64,000 nucleotides of DNA from CAKZML01 sp963823435 (GTDB lineage: Bacteria > Pseudomonadota > Gammaproteobacteria > Steroidobacterales > BM003): assembly GCA_963823435.1 (NCBI GenBank), contig CAWGLN010000001.1, forward strand, positions 496,001 to 560,000, in the 5' to 3' direction. The notes under the pieces are model-generated. The model saw only the letters and a program-made list of their open reading frames with translations, was not told the DNA's origin and did not search any database. The position numbers were made by a program, and so were the translations under genes. Positions 55,547 through 64,000 of this stretch are shown one piece after another. Each line of letters opens with the position of its first letter. The stretch's first letter is position 1.

Positions 55547-57367
55547 CTATCTATCGTAGCCAAAAGCATCAACGAATGGTTGCAGGACAGGCAGAACGGG
55601 GCTCAACTCTTGCTCGTACCGGCGCCAACGGTCCAGTGCACGGCTGTTAACCGGAGCTGTCACATCCCGGTAGCTCGGGGTGCTGATCACCCTTTGTTTG
55701 GCCGCCTGCCGATAGCCTGCTATATCCTCGTGCCAACCAACACCGATAAAGTCGAGCACCCCGGACACGGTTTCCTCAAAGTTCCCCACCAGGTTCTCGT
55801 AACGGTACTCCAGCCATGAATCGTCAAGGACAGTGCGGTAGTGCAACCACAAACCCATCACTGCCTCATAGGTCAGTCCTGTTGTCTGTAGTTCAAGAAA
55901 GTTGGCCATCGCATCATTGATCTTGAACTTTTGCATGAAACAACTAAGACAGGCGTCCCGGGGATCTCGCAAGGCCACAACAATCTTCGCATTCGGGAAA
56001 AGCAACTTGGCCAGGCCCAGGTGCACGATGTTCAGGGGTAACTTGTCGACCACTTGCTTGTCGCCCAGATCACCCAGGGTGTCGCGGCAAAAGTCATGGA
56101 AATACTGTCTCAGGCGAGCCATATCATCTGCAGTCAGCTTGTCGAGTCCCTGGGGATATCCTCCCACAGACCCGCGTATTTCCTGGATGACGGCGGAAAG
56201 AGGTGAACGCTCGTCGGTAGTGACAAGCCTGGGGTGGGCCTTGAGCACCTGCTCCATCAAAGTCGTGCCCGAACGGGGAAAGCCGACAAAAAAGACTGGT
56301 TGAGTGGCATCGTCTGTCGCGAATTTTTCTCTGAGCGCAGCAAATTTCTCCGGTGTAAAAAACCTTTTGATCACTGCAATACCACGCAGATAGGCCGAAC
56401 CATCTGATTTCTCTTTCCCAACAACACCGCGCATGGCTTTATTGGATAGTCCGAACGCCACAAAGGCTTCTTCGGCTCTTCCCATGGCGTCCAAAGTCAG
56501 CCCGAGCTGGTTGAGCGCCTCGGCTTTTTCTCCTTCTGAAAGACCTTTTTCTATGGCCGCCTGCAAGCGTTGCCCAGCCACATCAAAATTGCCCTGCCGT
56601 CTGGAGACCACTCCGGCGAGTAGAGCGAGGCGGGCAACTCCGGGCTGTGCCGATTCAGCCTTTTCAATTACAGCCGATGCCTCATCGAGCTGGTTGGCAA
56701 GCTCCAGCGCACTGGCCAGCTGAAAGAGTAGATCAACGTTCCGGGGTTGAATTCCAAGACCTTCACGCAATACTGCTATGGCAGCATGCGTATCACGCTC
56801 CTCGATATGGGCGGCAGCCAGGTTCAACCGGGCGCCTATATCATCAGGCTTCAAAGCCAGTATTTGCAGACACAAGGGTTTGGCGTCACTGGCGCGTCCC
56901 AGTGCCAGAAGCGCTGTTGCCGCGTTGCCAAGCGCGCCCAGGTGCCCGGGATCCAGGCTGATCGCCTGCCTGAAACTGTCCAGGGCTTCCTCGGTGCGAT
57001 TTTGTGCCGCCAACGCATTACCCAAATTGGAATGATAAACAGCTTGTTTGTCGTCCAGGGCGATAGCCCGGCGAAAGTGCCGTTCTGCCTCTGACAGCTC
57101 GCCACGCCCCAGGCAAACTACCGCGACCATATGGTGGGCGTCCGCATGATCAGGATCATTCTTCAGGATATCCAGATAGACTGCCTCAGCTTCAGCTATT
57201 TTTCCTTCTCTGTGCTGCTGTTTAGCGGCGAAAAGACGTTGGTCATTTTGGGACCTTTGGCCGGTATCTATTTTTTTGGCATCTGCCTCACGGGGCAATT
57301 CGCGTTCTTCAGTCGCGACGGGCTGTTCCTGTGGCCTTGTTGGCTTAAATGGATTTTTCCACTTCAT
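55547..57367 (-). CDS. TPR protein with C-terminal sulfotransferase domain
   Basis: This 606-residue protein has a Lys/Gln-rich start, TPR units over about 45-310 (HREGKIAEAEAVYLDILKNDPDHADAHH, LGRGELSEAERHFRRAIALDDKQAVYHSNLGNALAAQ) and a sulfotransferase domain. The PAPS-binding signature is FFVGFPRSGTTLMEQVLKAHPRL, with later motifs IVVALRDPRDACLSCFMQKF and LEYRYENLVGNFEETVSGVLDFIG. It would transfer sulfate from PAPS to an unknown acceptor, perhaps protein or glycan. The TPR-sulfotransferase architecture is frequent in marine gammaproteobacteria. It is monocistronic, divergent from the transporter operon. Confidence 0.93.
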   Translation of the reverse strand: MKWKNPFKPTRPQEQPVATEERELPREADAKKIDTGQRSQNDQRLFAAKQQHREGKIAEAEAVYLDILKNDPDHADAHHMVAVVCLGRGELSEAERHFRRAIALDDKQAVYHSNLGNALAAQNRTEEALDSFRQAISLDPGHLGALGNAATALLALGRASDAKPLCLQILALKPDDIGARLNLAAAHIEERDTHAAIAVLREGLGIQPRNVDLLFQLASALELANQLDEASAVIEKAESAQPGVARLALLAGVVSRRQGNFDVAGQRLQAAIEKGLSEGEKAEALNQLGLTLDAMGRAEEAFVAFGLSNKAMRGVVGKEKSDGSAYLRGIAVIKRFFTPEKFAALREKFATDDATQPVFFVGFPRSGTTLMEQVLKAHPRLVTTDERSPLSAVIQEIRGSVGGYPQGLDKLTADDMARLRQYFHDFCRDTLGDLGDKQVVDKLPLNIVHLGLAKLLFPNAKIVVALRDPRDACLSCFMQKFKINDAMANFLELQTTGLTYEAVMGLWLHYRTVLDDSWLEYRYENLVGNFEETVSGVLDFIGVGWHEDIAGYRQAAKQRVISTPSYRDVTAPVNSRALDRWRRYEQELSPVLPVLQPFVDAFGYDR

Positions 57368-57582
57368 AGAAATAGGGCCGGGGTTAGCTGCGAAACTGCT
57401 CGCAGGTTAAAAGTAAAGTACTGAACTTCCGTAGTCGGGAATTGAACTCCATCAAACAGCCCCGTCCGTTGAACTGGACCATGCGGTATTGATGCACCCG
57501 TCCGGGCGGGATTACTCGTCCCGGAGACGGGAAGCCGATTGGGCACCCCGGTACTTTACTGCGATGGTTACAGGCCTTCAAA

Positions 57583-57606
57583 CAAAAAACCCGCCATCGG
57601 GCGGGG
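57583..57606 (-). terminator. terminator hairpin, solitary copy of the 60-kb array hairpin
   Basis: CCCGCC-ATCG-GGCGGG with an A run on the left gives a minus-strand terminator. No minus-strand gene lies just upstream, so it looks like a stray repeat copy rather than a functional gene end. Confidence 0.6.
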
Positions 57607-57641
57607 TACCAGCAACTCCCGCACGAAAGGGTCGCGAAAAT

Positions 57642-57694
57642 GGGGTCGAACCGAGATTTGTTTTTTGGGCCCGTACTAATTGCGGTTCGACCCC
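57642..57694. repeat. GGGGTCGAACCG palindromic element
   Basis: Two perfect 12-base arms (GGGGTCGAACCG and CGGTTCGACCCC) flank 29 bases. The right half with its TAATTG prefix recurs at 61633-61651 at the break of the egtD remnant. Short dispersed palindromes of this form occur in many proteobacterial genomes. Confidence 0.65.
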
Positions 57695-57770
57695 GATTCA
57701 ATTACTTCCCATCATTTCCCGATTCTCAGGGCAACTTGTGGCCTCGGCCACAATACGGGACACTGTTTCT

Positions 57771-58523
57771 ATGCTGAACTTCAAAAAAGTTGTGAAACGG
57801 TATGGAAAAATCACCGCATTGCATAGCACAGACCTGCACATTGTTGCAGAGAAGACCACTGTCTTAATTGGCCCAAGCGGTTGTGGGAAGTCAACTTTGC
57901 TACGGCTGATCGCCGGCCTGGAAACACCGGATGAGGGCGAAATTCGCTTTGCTGGAACGCCGCTTGCCCCTTCCAATATCAATGAATTGCGTCATCGAAT
58001 GGGTTACGTCATTCAAGAGGGTGGGCTGTTTCCCCATTTCACGGCAGAGCGAAATGTGACGCTTATGGCCCGTCAGTTGAACTGGCCAGACGAGCGCATA
58101 AACCACCGCCTGGACGAACTGACAGACCTGGTGCATCTTCCGGGGAGACTTCTTCACCACTATCCAAATGAACTCTCTGGTGGCCAGCGCCAACGCATCA
58201 GCTTGATGCGTGCACTGATGCTGGATCCCGATCTGTTACTTCTCGACGAGCCACTGGGCGCCCTTGATCCACTGATTCGGTATGAGTTACAGCAGGAACT
58301 AAAGGAGATTTTTGACCGCCTGGACAAGACTGTCGTTATGGTCACGCATGATATTGCCGAAGCCGCGTTTTTTGGTCATTCCCTGGTACTGATGCGCGAT
58401 GGAAAAGTCGTCCAGCATGGGCCATTCCAGGAATTGGCTCATCATCCAGCCGAATCCTTTGTTGCGCATTTCGTGGACGCACAAAGAAAACAACTGATGA
58501 ATCTGAGCCAGGCCCTGTCATGA
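57771..58523 (+). CDS. ABC transporter ATP-binding protein (OpuC/EgtV-like)
   Basis: This 250-residue ATPase has Walker A GPSGCGKST (residues 34-42), the Q-loop in MGYVIQEGG, the signature LSGGQRQRISLMRAL, Walker B LLLLDEPLGALDP and the switch His in VMVTHDIAEAAFFGHSL. The family matches quaternary-amine importers (OpuCA, ProV), which also include the ergothioneine importer EgtV. The CBS regulatory domains of OpuAA/ProV are absent. The start is ATG 57771; longer in-frame extensions upstream are not conserved. It overlaps the fused binding-permease gene by four bases (ATGA), so the pair forms one importer. Confidence 0.93.
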   Translation: MLNFKKVVKRYGKITALHSTDLHIVAEKTTVLIGPSGCGKSTLLRLIAGLETPDEGEIRFAGTPLAPSNINELRHRMGYVIQEGGLFPHFTAERNVTLMARQLNWPDERINHRLDELTDLVHLPGRLLHHYPNELSGGQRQRISLMRALMLDPDLLLLDEPLGALDPLIRYELQQELKEIFDRLDKTVVMVTHDIAEAAFFGHSLVLMRDGKVVQHGPFQELAHHPAESFVAHFVDAQRKQLMNLSQALS

Positions 58524-60031
58524 TTTTCCGGGGAATGGCTTATCACTGGATTGCGTCTGCCTGCCTGTTGCTGGCCATGCAGTCAGCGCCAGCGTTGTCG
58601 GCGGAAGAGGAAGTCATACGGGTTGGCTCCAAGAAATTTACTGAATCGGTAGTGCTGGGAGAAATGACCCGCTTGTTGGCGGAATCAGCGCAAAGCCCGG
58701 CAATTCATATGCGTGAACTGGGAGGCACCCGAATATTATGGAATGCTCTGCTGGCGGGAGAGATTGATGCCTATGCCGAATATACCGGCACCCTGTTTGA
58801 GGAAATCCTGGTCAACGAAAACATCACCAGTTTGGATGAACTGAACGCCAGTTTGCGTGCCAAAGGTCTGCGCATGACCGGGTCGCTGGGGTTTAACAAT
58901 ACCTATGCCATGGCGACCAGCCAGGACGTAGCAGAGAAATTCAAACTCAGGACCATCTCTGACCTTAGGAATCATCCCGACCTGGTATTTGGCTTTGGCA
59001 ATGAATTCCTGGATCGTGCAGATGGTTGGCCAGGCCTGAAAGAGCGTTACGGTTTGCACCAGCGTAACGTCCGTGGTCTGGATCATGACCTCGCCTATCG
59101 CGGTCTCGCGTCGGGAATGCTGCAGCTTGTCGACGCCTATTCGACCGATGCGGAAATTGCTTATTACGATTTATATCTGCTGGAGGATGATCTCTCCTAT
59201 TTCCCGGTCTACAATCCGGTGATTTTGTACCGTGCAGAACTTGAGCAGGACGCGCCCAAAGTTGTAGCCAGTTTCAAGCGACTCAGTGGGCGTATCAGCG
59301 CCGGCACGATGTCCCGGCTAAATGCCCTGGTCAAGATCGACCATCAACCAGACACTACCGTGGCGGCTGATTTTCTAAGAGAAGAAATGGGCCTGCAATC
59401 CGAGACTCGCGTCGCTAGTGCCTGGGAAAAATTTCGCCTGCGAACAATCGAACACCTGACACTCGTGGTCATATCTCTGACCGCCGCGCTGGCCGTCTCA
59501 CTGCCGCTGGGTATCTTCGCTGCTCATAATCCGCGAGTCGGTCAAATCATTCTCGCTATTGTCGGCATGATACAGACCATACCTTCGCTGGCCCTTTTCG
59601 TATTCATGATTCCGCTGCTGGGCATTGGCGGCCCACCCGCTGTGGTGGCCCTGTTCCTGTACAGTTTGCTGCCTATCGTCCGCAATACCCATGCTGGCTT
59701 GACCAATATCCCGCGCTCCATCAGTGAATCGGCACTGGTCCTGGGCATGTCACCCGGGTCTCGATTGTGGTTAATTGAATTGCCGCTGGCAGCAAGCACC
59801 ATACTTGCCGGAATCAAAACAGCAGCGGTGATTAATGTAGGCACGGCGACACTGGCGGCCCTGATTGGGGCCGGCGGTTACGGCCAACCCATACTTACCG
59901 GGATACGGCTCGACAACACACCATTGATTTTGCAAGGCGCCATTCCCGCCGCTGTGCTGGCCCTGCTTGTCCAGTTGTTGTTTGAGATGGCAGAGCGAAA
60001 AGTGGTTCCGCGAGGACTGAAGAGCTCTTGA
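58520..60031 (+). CDS. fused substrate-binding protein and permease of an OpuC/EgtU-like importer
   Basis: This 503-residue protein has a signal peptide (ending APALSAEE). The OsmoX/OpuCC-like substrate-binding domain (about 30-300) is recognisable by IRVGSKKFTESVVLGEM and TGTLFEEIL, RTISDLRNHPDLVFGFGNEF and DAYSTDAEIAYYDLYLLEDD. A C-terminal permease (about 310-495) follows with IPSLALFVFMIPLLGIGGPPAVVALFLYSLLPIVRNTHAGLTNIP and ALIGAGGYGQPI. The order is binding domain then permease, opposite to the permease-first EgtU of Firmicutes. Candidate substrates are glycine betaine, choline, carnitine or ergothioneine. The adjacent egtB/egtD remnant makes ergothioneine worth testing. Confidence 0.92.
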   Translation: MIFRGMAYHWIASACLLLAMQSAPALSAEEEVIRVGSKKFTESVVLGEMTRLLAESAQSPAIHMRELGGTRILWNALLAGEIDAYAEYTGTLFEEILVNENITSLDELNASLRAKGLRMTGSLGFNNTYAMATSQDVAEKFKLRTISDLRNHPDLVFGFGNEFLDRADGWPGLKERYGLHQRNVRGLDHDLAYRGLASGMLQLVDAYSTDAEIAYYDLYLLEDDLSYFPVYNPVILYRAELEQDAPKVVASFKRLSGRISAGTMSRLNALVKIDHQPDTTVAADFLREEMGLQSETRVASAWEKFRLRTIEHLTLVVISLTAALAVSLPLGIFAAHNPRVGQIILAIVGMIQTIPSLALFVFMIPLLGIGGPPAVVALFLYSLLPIVRNTHAGLTNIPRSISESALVLGMSPGSRLWLIELPLAASTILAGIKTAAVINVGTATLAALIGAGGYGQPILTGIRLDNTPLILQGAIPAAVLALLVQLLFEMAERKVVPRGLKSS

Positions 60032-60070
60032 AGCAGCGGGCGGGGTACCAGCATCCCCCGGGGAAGGAGA

Positions 60071-60623
60071 TGGTGGCCAGGGACGGACCGATTCGCAAAG
60101 CGAATCAGGACGGTGAGCGCAGCGAGTCCGCCCGTAGGGCAAGAATCGGCGCAGTCGATTCGCAGTCAATCTAACCATCGAAACCAAGTTGGTTCGATTT
60201 CGAACCCAGAAACAAAAATCCCGCCATCGGGCGGGGTATCAACATCCCCTGGGGAAGGGGATGGTGGCCAGGGACGGACCAATCCGAGCACGGATTGGGA
60301 CGTGCGCAGCACGCCCGCAGGGCGAGGCCCGTGACGACGGGCCGAGTCCATCTAACCATCGAAACAATGTTGGTTCGATTCCGAACCCAGAAACAAAAAT
60401 CCCGCCATCAGGCGGGGTATCAACATCCCCTTGGAAAGGAGATGGTGGCCAGGGACGGACCAATCCGAGCACGGATTGGGACGTGCGCAGCACGCCCGCA
60501 GGGCGAGGCCCGTGACGACGGGCCGAGTCCATCTAACCATCGAAACAATGTTGGTTCGATTCCGAACCCAGAAACAAAAATCCCGCCATCGGGCGGGGTA
60601 TCAGCATCCCCCGGGGAAGGGGA
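60071..60623 (-). repeat. tandem array of about 181-bp units each carrying the tRNA-Phe 3' end
   Basis: On the plus strand the 17-base segment that encodes the last 17 nt of tRNA-Phe (T, T-stem 3' strand, acceptor 3' strand, ACCA) recurs at 60071, 60262, 60443 and 60624. The spacings are 191, 181 and 181. Each unit, read away from the tRNA on the minus strand, contains a CCCGCC/GGCGGG terminator, a TTCG-containing hairpin, then GGCCCG/CGGGCC, GCCC/GGGC, GTGC/GCAC and CCAATCCG/CGGATTGG hairpins before the tRNA-end copy. The unit nearest egtU has a different sequence yet keeps hairpins at matching places. ORFs here are byproducts of the repeats. Confidence 0.9.
60574..60598 (-). terminator. terminator of tRNA-Phe
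   Basis: On the minus strand CCCGCC-CGAT-GGCGGG is followed by ATTTTTG, placed about 25 bases after the tRNA 3' end. Copies at about 60212-60237 and 60393-60418 belong to the following array units. Confidence 0.85.
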
Positions 60624-60699
<76 letters not shown>

Positions 60700-60881
60700 A
60701 AAGGTCTTGTACAAGGGCGCGTATTAAACCGGGACTGTCAGTCATAGTCAAGGAAAACAGGCCACTAGACGGGAGCTGCCCGATTCCCAAGGCGGCTCCA
60801 TGCAGGGGCATATACCTGAATCTTGGGGCTTTTTGACACTCCAAGGTTCTAACGGATACCCTCTCCACAGAAGCTCCGATA

Positions 60882-61637
60882 ATGACAAGCGCACTACAGC
60901 CAGACAGCGGGGCGGAGCAGAACCCGTCCCTGGCCAGTCTATACGGACAGGTTCGCTGCAGTAGCGTAGCCCTGTGCGCCCCGCTGACCGTCGAGGATAT
61001 GGTGGTGCAGTCCATGCCGGATACCAGTCCAGGCAAGTGGCACCTGGCTCACGTCAGCTGGTTTTTCGAACATTTCATCCTGTCTCCATACGTCAACGAC
61101 TACCTGTCGTTCAACCCAAAATTTGATTTTCTTTTCAACTCCTACTATTTCACCGTGGGCCAGATGCACCAGCGTCCTCGCCGGGGCCTGCTGTCCCGGC
61201 CCACGGTAAGGGAAGTGCTGGAATATCGCCACCACGTGGATGAGCACATGCAAGCCCTGCTGGAAACGCACATTGGCGATCCGGAGCTGGCATTCCTGGC
61301 CACCCTGGGGCTGAACCACGAGCAACAACACCAGGAGCTGCTGCTGACCGACATCAAGCATGTGCTGGCCCAGAACCCGCTGAAACCGGCCTATCGGAGC
61401 GACCTGGGCGAATTCACTGGGCCGGGCGCCCGACTGGTGGAATTTCGCAGCGGCTCATCCACCAAGACCCGCATGCTGCTGGACCACCTGCGTGAGCTTG
61501 CGGCCTATGTGCCAGTGGACATCTCGCGTGATCACCTGCTGGCTACCGCCGAAGAGCTGGCACGGGATTATCCGGGTCTGGAAGTCCAGCCGGTATGCGC
61601 TGATTTCACCCACGACTTCGAGTTGCCCGGTATTAAT
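60882..61637 (+). pseudogene. egtB-egtD fusion remnant (ergothioneine biosynthesis)
   Basis: From ATG 60882, residues 1 to about 171 match the DinB-like N-terminal domain of EgtB, the sulfoxide synthase. They include PDTSPGKWHLAHVSWFFEHF with candidate iron ligands His54/57, FNSYYFTVGQMHQRPRRG, and LGLNHEQQHQELLLTD with His146 and His150. The FGE-type catalytic C-terminal domain is missing. After a short join, residues about 186-250 match EgtD, the histidine methyltransferase: VEFRSGSSTKTRMLLDHL (SAM motif), YVPVDIS and DYPGLEVQPV. The frame then ends at the GGTTCGACCCC element near 61637 and runs on antisense to the next gene. Neither enzyme could function. Confidence 0.87.
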
Positions 61638-61651
61638 TGTGGTTCGACCCC
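61633..61651. repeat. copy of the TAATTG-GGTTCGACCCC element at the egtD break
   Basis: Nineteen bases match 57676-57694 except at two positions (one C/T inside the core and one at the first base). The copy lies exactly where EgtD homology stops, so the element or recombination at it may have caused the truncation. Confidence 0.6.
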
Positions 61652-61667
61652 ACGGTGTCAAATTAGC

Positions 61668-63107
61668 CTACAGCACTGGTGCGGCCAGGCGGGAAAGATT
61701 GACGCCGAGGCGCCACCAGAAAGGCCTGTTTTGAAAGTCCTTAAGATCGAGTTCGGTGGCATGGGCGAAGTCATCCTCAAACATGGCTTCCATTTCAGTG
61801 GCGAAATTCTTGTCCACCATCAATGCTGTGACTTCAAAATTGAGCCGGAATGACCGGTTGTCAAAGTTGGGTGTACCAACGGTGGAAATCTCGTCATCAA
61901 TCAACATGACTTTTTCGTGCAGGAATCCGTCCTCGTAGGCATAGAACCGGATACCAAGGTCTCGTAGCTCGTTCATGTAATGAAAAGCGGCCAGGAATAC
62001 CGGCCAGCTGTCCGGTTTGCCGGTAGTGATGATTCGAATGTCCACACCCCTGAGGGCAGCGAGCTCAAGAGCGGTGACGACGGCGGGATCAGGAACAAAG
62101 TACGGTGCCGACAGCCAGATTCTCTCGCGTGCGGATTGCAGAGCAGCCACAAAAAACAGTTTTGCCGTCTCAAAGCGCTGGGTCGGTGCAAAGGGAACAA
62201 TCATCGCGGCGATATTTCCCTCGCTTGACGCCGCCGGCTTCCAGTTTAACTCTGGCAGCTCGCGGGTCGCCCAGTACCAGTCCGTCAGTATCACTCCCTG
62301 CATCTGGGTCACAACAGGCCCCATCAGCTTGACGTGAGTGTCACGCCAGTGTCCGAATTTCGGATCGAGGCCCAGGTACTCGTCGCCAACATTATGGCCG
62401 CCCACCCATCCAGTGACACCGTCCACGACGACCATCTTGCGATGATTGCGGAAGTTGAGCTGAAAGCGGTTGCGAGAGCCCTGGGTAGGCTTGAATGAGC
62501 TGACCTGGATTCCCGCCTGTTGAAGGTCCTCAACATAACGTTTTGGCAGACCGCTGCTGCCGATCTCGTCATACAGCACGTAAACCCGAACACCGGCCCG
62601 CGCCCTCTCGATCAGCGCCCGCTGCACACGCCGGCCGAGGTCGTCGTCGTGAATCATATAAAACTGGAACAAGATGTAGTCGTGGGCCGCAGTGATGCCA
62701 TCCAGGATGCTTGCAAATGTGGCATCGCCGTCTATCAACAACTCGGCACTGTTTCCGGTGGTAAGGTCCAGGTTCGAGAATTTTCGTACGGCCTGATATA
62801 TCGACGGTCGGTCGTCTGCCGCCACTTCCCAGGGCTGAAGATCCATGCGAAATTGGTCATTGATCCGGTCAATTTCCACCGGCCGTTCCTCGTAAGCTTC
62901 GGAAAAGCCCTCAAACTTGCTACGCCCCAGGACCAGGTAAGCCGGGACGGACACAAAAGGAAATGAAACAAGTGATACTGCCCAGGCTATTGCCCCCTGC
63001 GCCGTACGCGTGGTCATTACCGCATGCACAGCGAGCACAGGTCCTGCAACATAGAACAACGCAATGACTAACACTACGATGCGCTTCTTGGTTCTTCGCT
63101 TTCCCAT
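61668..63107 (-). CDS. cardiolipin synthase, phospholipase D family
   Basis: This 479-residue enzyme has two N-terminal membrane segments (about 10-30 and 38-58) and two HKD-type active-site motifs. One is FRNHRKMVVVDGVTGWVGGHN; the other is FLHEKVMLIDDEISTVGTPNFDNRSF. That is the ClsA layout, joining two phosphatidylglycerols into cardiolipin. ATG 63107 (MGKRRTKKR) is preferred to the GTG at 63134. Its 3' end converges on the egtB-egtD remnant, leaving only about 30 bases between. Confidence 0.94.
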   Translation of the reverse strand: MGKRRTKKRIVVLVIALFYVAGPVLAVHAVMTTRTAQGAIAWAVSLVSFPFVSVPAYLVLGRSKFEGFSEAYEERPVEIDRINDQFRMDLQPWEVAADDRPSIYQAVRKFSNLDLTTGNSAELLIDGDATFASILDGITAAHDYILFQFYMIHDDDLGRRVQRALIERARAGVRVYVLYDEIGSSGLPKRYVEDLQQAGIQVSSFKPTQGSRNRFQLNFRNHRKMVVVDGVTGWVGGHNVGDEYLGLDPKFGHWRDTHVKLMGPVVTQMQGVILTDWYWATRELPELNWKPAASSEGNIAAMIVPFAPTQRFETAKLFFVAALQSARERIWLSAPYFVPDPAVVTALELAALRGVDIRIITTGKPDSWPVFLAAFHYMNELRDLGIRFYAYEDGFLHEKVMLIDDEISTVGTPNFDNRSFRLNFEVTALMVDKNFATEMEAMFEDDFAHATELDLKDFQNRPFWWRLGVNLSRLAAPVL

Positions 63108-63212
63108 AACCGATCTCGTGATTGTTCCTGCCACCAGGTTGAAGAGAATTGCAAGGGGTTCTTCCAGTATCCGCGACGTTAGGCGGTACTACGCATCATT
63201 TTGGGATCTCTT

Positions 63213-64000
63213 TTAATTGAATTCATCATTTTCATACACCCGTTTCCCTTCTTTGATGGTTTCTACCACTTTTATGGTATGAATCTTCATGGGATCAATT
63301 TTTAACGGGTTTCGGTCCAAAATCACAAAATCAGCCAGTTTGCCAACGGCGAGCGTTCCCTTGTGGTCTTCTTCAAAATACTGATAGGCAGCCCAACGCG
63401 TTTGTGTAAGCAAAGCTTCATAAGGAGTCGTTCTCTGCCCGGGGCCGAGTATCAATCCACTTCGGGTTACTCTGTTTGTGGTGGCATCGATAATTCTTAA
63501 TGAATTGGGTGGTATCACCGGGCAGTCTGAATGACTGGTCAAGTTAATTCCCGCATCTATAAGGTCTCTGGTGGGGGAGATGTATTCGGCCCGCGGTGAA
63601 CCTAGCACGGAATTTAAATGCCAGTCTCCCCAATAGTAGGTATGTACGGCGTACTCAGAAGCGAGCACGTTTAAATCAGCGATTTTTTGGATCTGATCTT
63701 TTCTAATTACCTGGCCATGTATTATTACTGAACGATGATCATCGTAGCCATGATTTGATAAGGCGTCCTTGATGTAAAAAAGAAAGTCATCTACTGCAGC
63801 ATCTCCATTGGTGTGAGCCAATAACTGCCATTGATTTTGAAACGCCTGATTAATGAACTTTTCCTCATCTTCTTTTGAATATTTAGGATACCCATGATAG
63901 CTATGGTCTTTCCCTGAAGGCGGCTCTAAATATGGCTCGGTAAGCCATGCTGTTTTGCCCTGTGGTGACCCATCCAGGACCAGTTTTACCCCGCCTACAC
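63213..64000 (-). CDS. amidohydrolase family protein (YtcJ-like), partial
   Basis: This is the C-terminal 262 codons of an amidohydrolase-3 type enzyme; its start lies beyond the window. Visible motifs are LDGSPQGKTAWLTEPY, QLLAHTNGDAAVDDF (metal-ligand His), RSVIIHGQVIRKDQIQKI (second His), NLTSHSDCPVIPP (catalytic Asp region) and GTLAVGKLADFVILDRNP. YtcJ-like proteins hydrolyse amide or formamide bonds; the substrate is unknown. The stretch 63.2-64.0 kb is visibly richer in A and T than the rest of the window, consistent with recent acquisition. Confidence 0.92.
   Translation of the reverse strand, partial: VGGVKLVLDGSPQGKTAWLTEPYLEPPSGKDHSYHGYPKYSKEDEEKFINQAFQNQWQLLAHTNGDAAVDDFLFYIKDALSNHGYDDHRSVIIHGQVIRKDQIQKIADLNVLASEYAVHTYYWGDWHLNSVLGSPRAEYISPTRDLIDAGINLTSHSDCPVIPPNSLRIIDATTNRVTRSGLILGPGQRTTPYEALLTQTRWAAYQYFEEDHKGTLAVGKLADFVILDRNPLKIDPMKIHTIKVVETIKEGKRVYENDEFN

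Larger units (their letters stand above)
57368..57770. other. intergenic region holding a terminator-like hairpin and a palindromic element
   Basis: The 400 bases between the divergent sulfotransferase and ABC-transporter genes hold a CCCGCC-ATCG-GGCGGG hairpin at about 57583-57606 (T run on the minus strand). It is the same motif as in the array at 60 kb and is followed by the same GGGGTACCAGCA sequence. A GGGGTCGAACCG/CGGTTCGACCCC palindrome follows at 57642-57694. No gene is supported; frames running into the ABC gene here are not conserved. Confidence 0.6.

Noticed and set aside
60071..60623. CRISPR array
   Set aside because: Units are about 181 bp and nearly identical throughout, with tRNA ends and terminators; there are no short repeats with unique spacers and no cas genes.

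Overview
The window is GC-rich, gene-dense chromosomal DNA from a Gram-negative bacterium. Outer-membrane lipoproteins, TolQ/ExbD systems, exported c-type cytochromes, an OprM/NodT-type efflux channel and the overall family content point to an uncultured-type gammaproteobacterium. The family-level placement is inference. No phage, plasmid or CRISPR region is visible.

Layout. 1-5.1 kb: a truncated M3 peptidase, a membrane TolB/TPR protein, a 58-residue membrane protein and a frameshifted DUF3313 gene. 5.6-15.3 kb: duplicated material, with two DUF3014 genes, two LssY-type lipoproteins (one frameshifted), two AgmX/TonB-like transducers (one frameshifted, carrying an exbD tail) and a DsrE2-TusA pair. 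14.4-31.1 kb: a long minus-strand gene train. Its distal half is TlpA, a coiled-coil protein, three TPR proteins, TolQ/ExbB, two ExbD and an AgmX transducer. It is preceded by a clear c-di-GMP-I (GEMM) riboswitch. Its proximal half is a diheme HzsA-like lipoprotein, an SH3 protein, a beta-barrel, TlpA, DUF4266, DUF3570 and ApbE. 31.3-36.7 kb: divergent genes for heme-motif proteins, a LamG protein and a Tat-exported DUF1501-like protein. 37-50.8 kb: exported glutathione peroxidase, a short IS-like remnant, an SDR, exported KatG, a beta-propeller lipoprotein, a secreted protein, an efflux cassette and an AI-2E family protein. 50.9-57.4 kb: DUF1538 with two PII-like proteins, an MFS/zinc-ribbon fusion and a TPR-sulfotransferase. 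57.6-64 kb: an OpuC/EgtUV-like importer, tRNA-Phe followed by a 181-bp tandem array carrying the tRNA 3' end, a wrecked egtB-egtD fusion, a cardiolipin synthase and an AT-richer partial amidohydrolase.

The most notable signals are four. (1) A c-di-GMP riboswitch sits in front of a proton-motive-force envelope machine. (2) The tRNA-Phe/181-bp repeat array strongly resembles the E. coli tyrT/rtT architecture. (3) A broken ergothioneine biosynthesis remnant lies beside a possible ergothioneine-type importer. (4) At least eleven reading-frame breaks fall in otherwise conserved genes. Most look like single-base indels, and they may be assembly errors rather than real decay.
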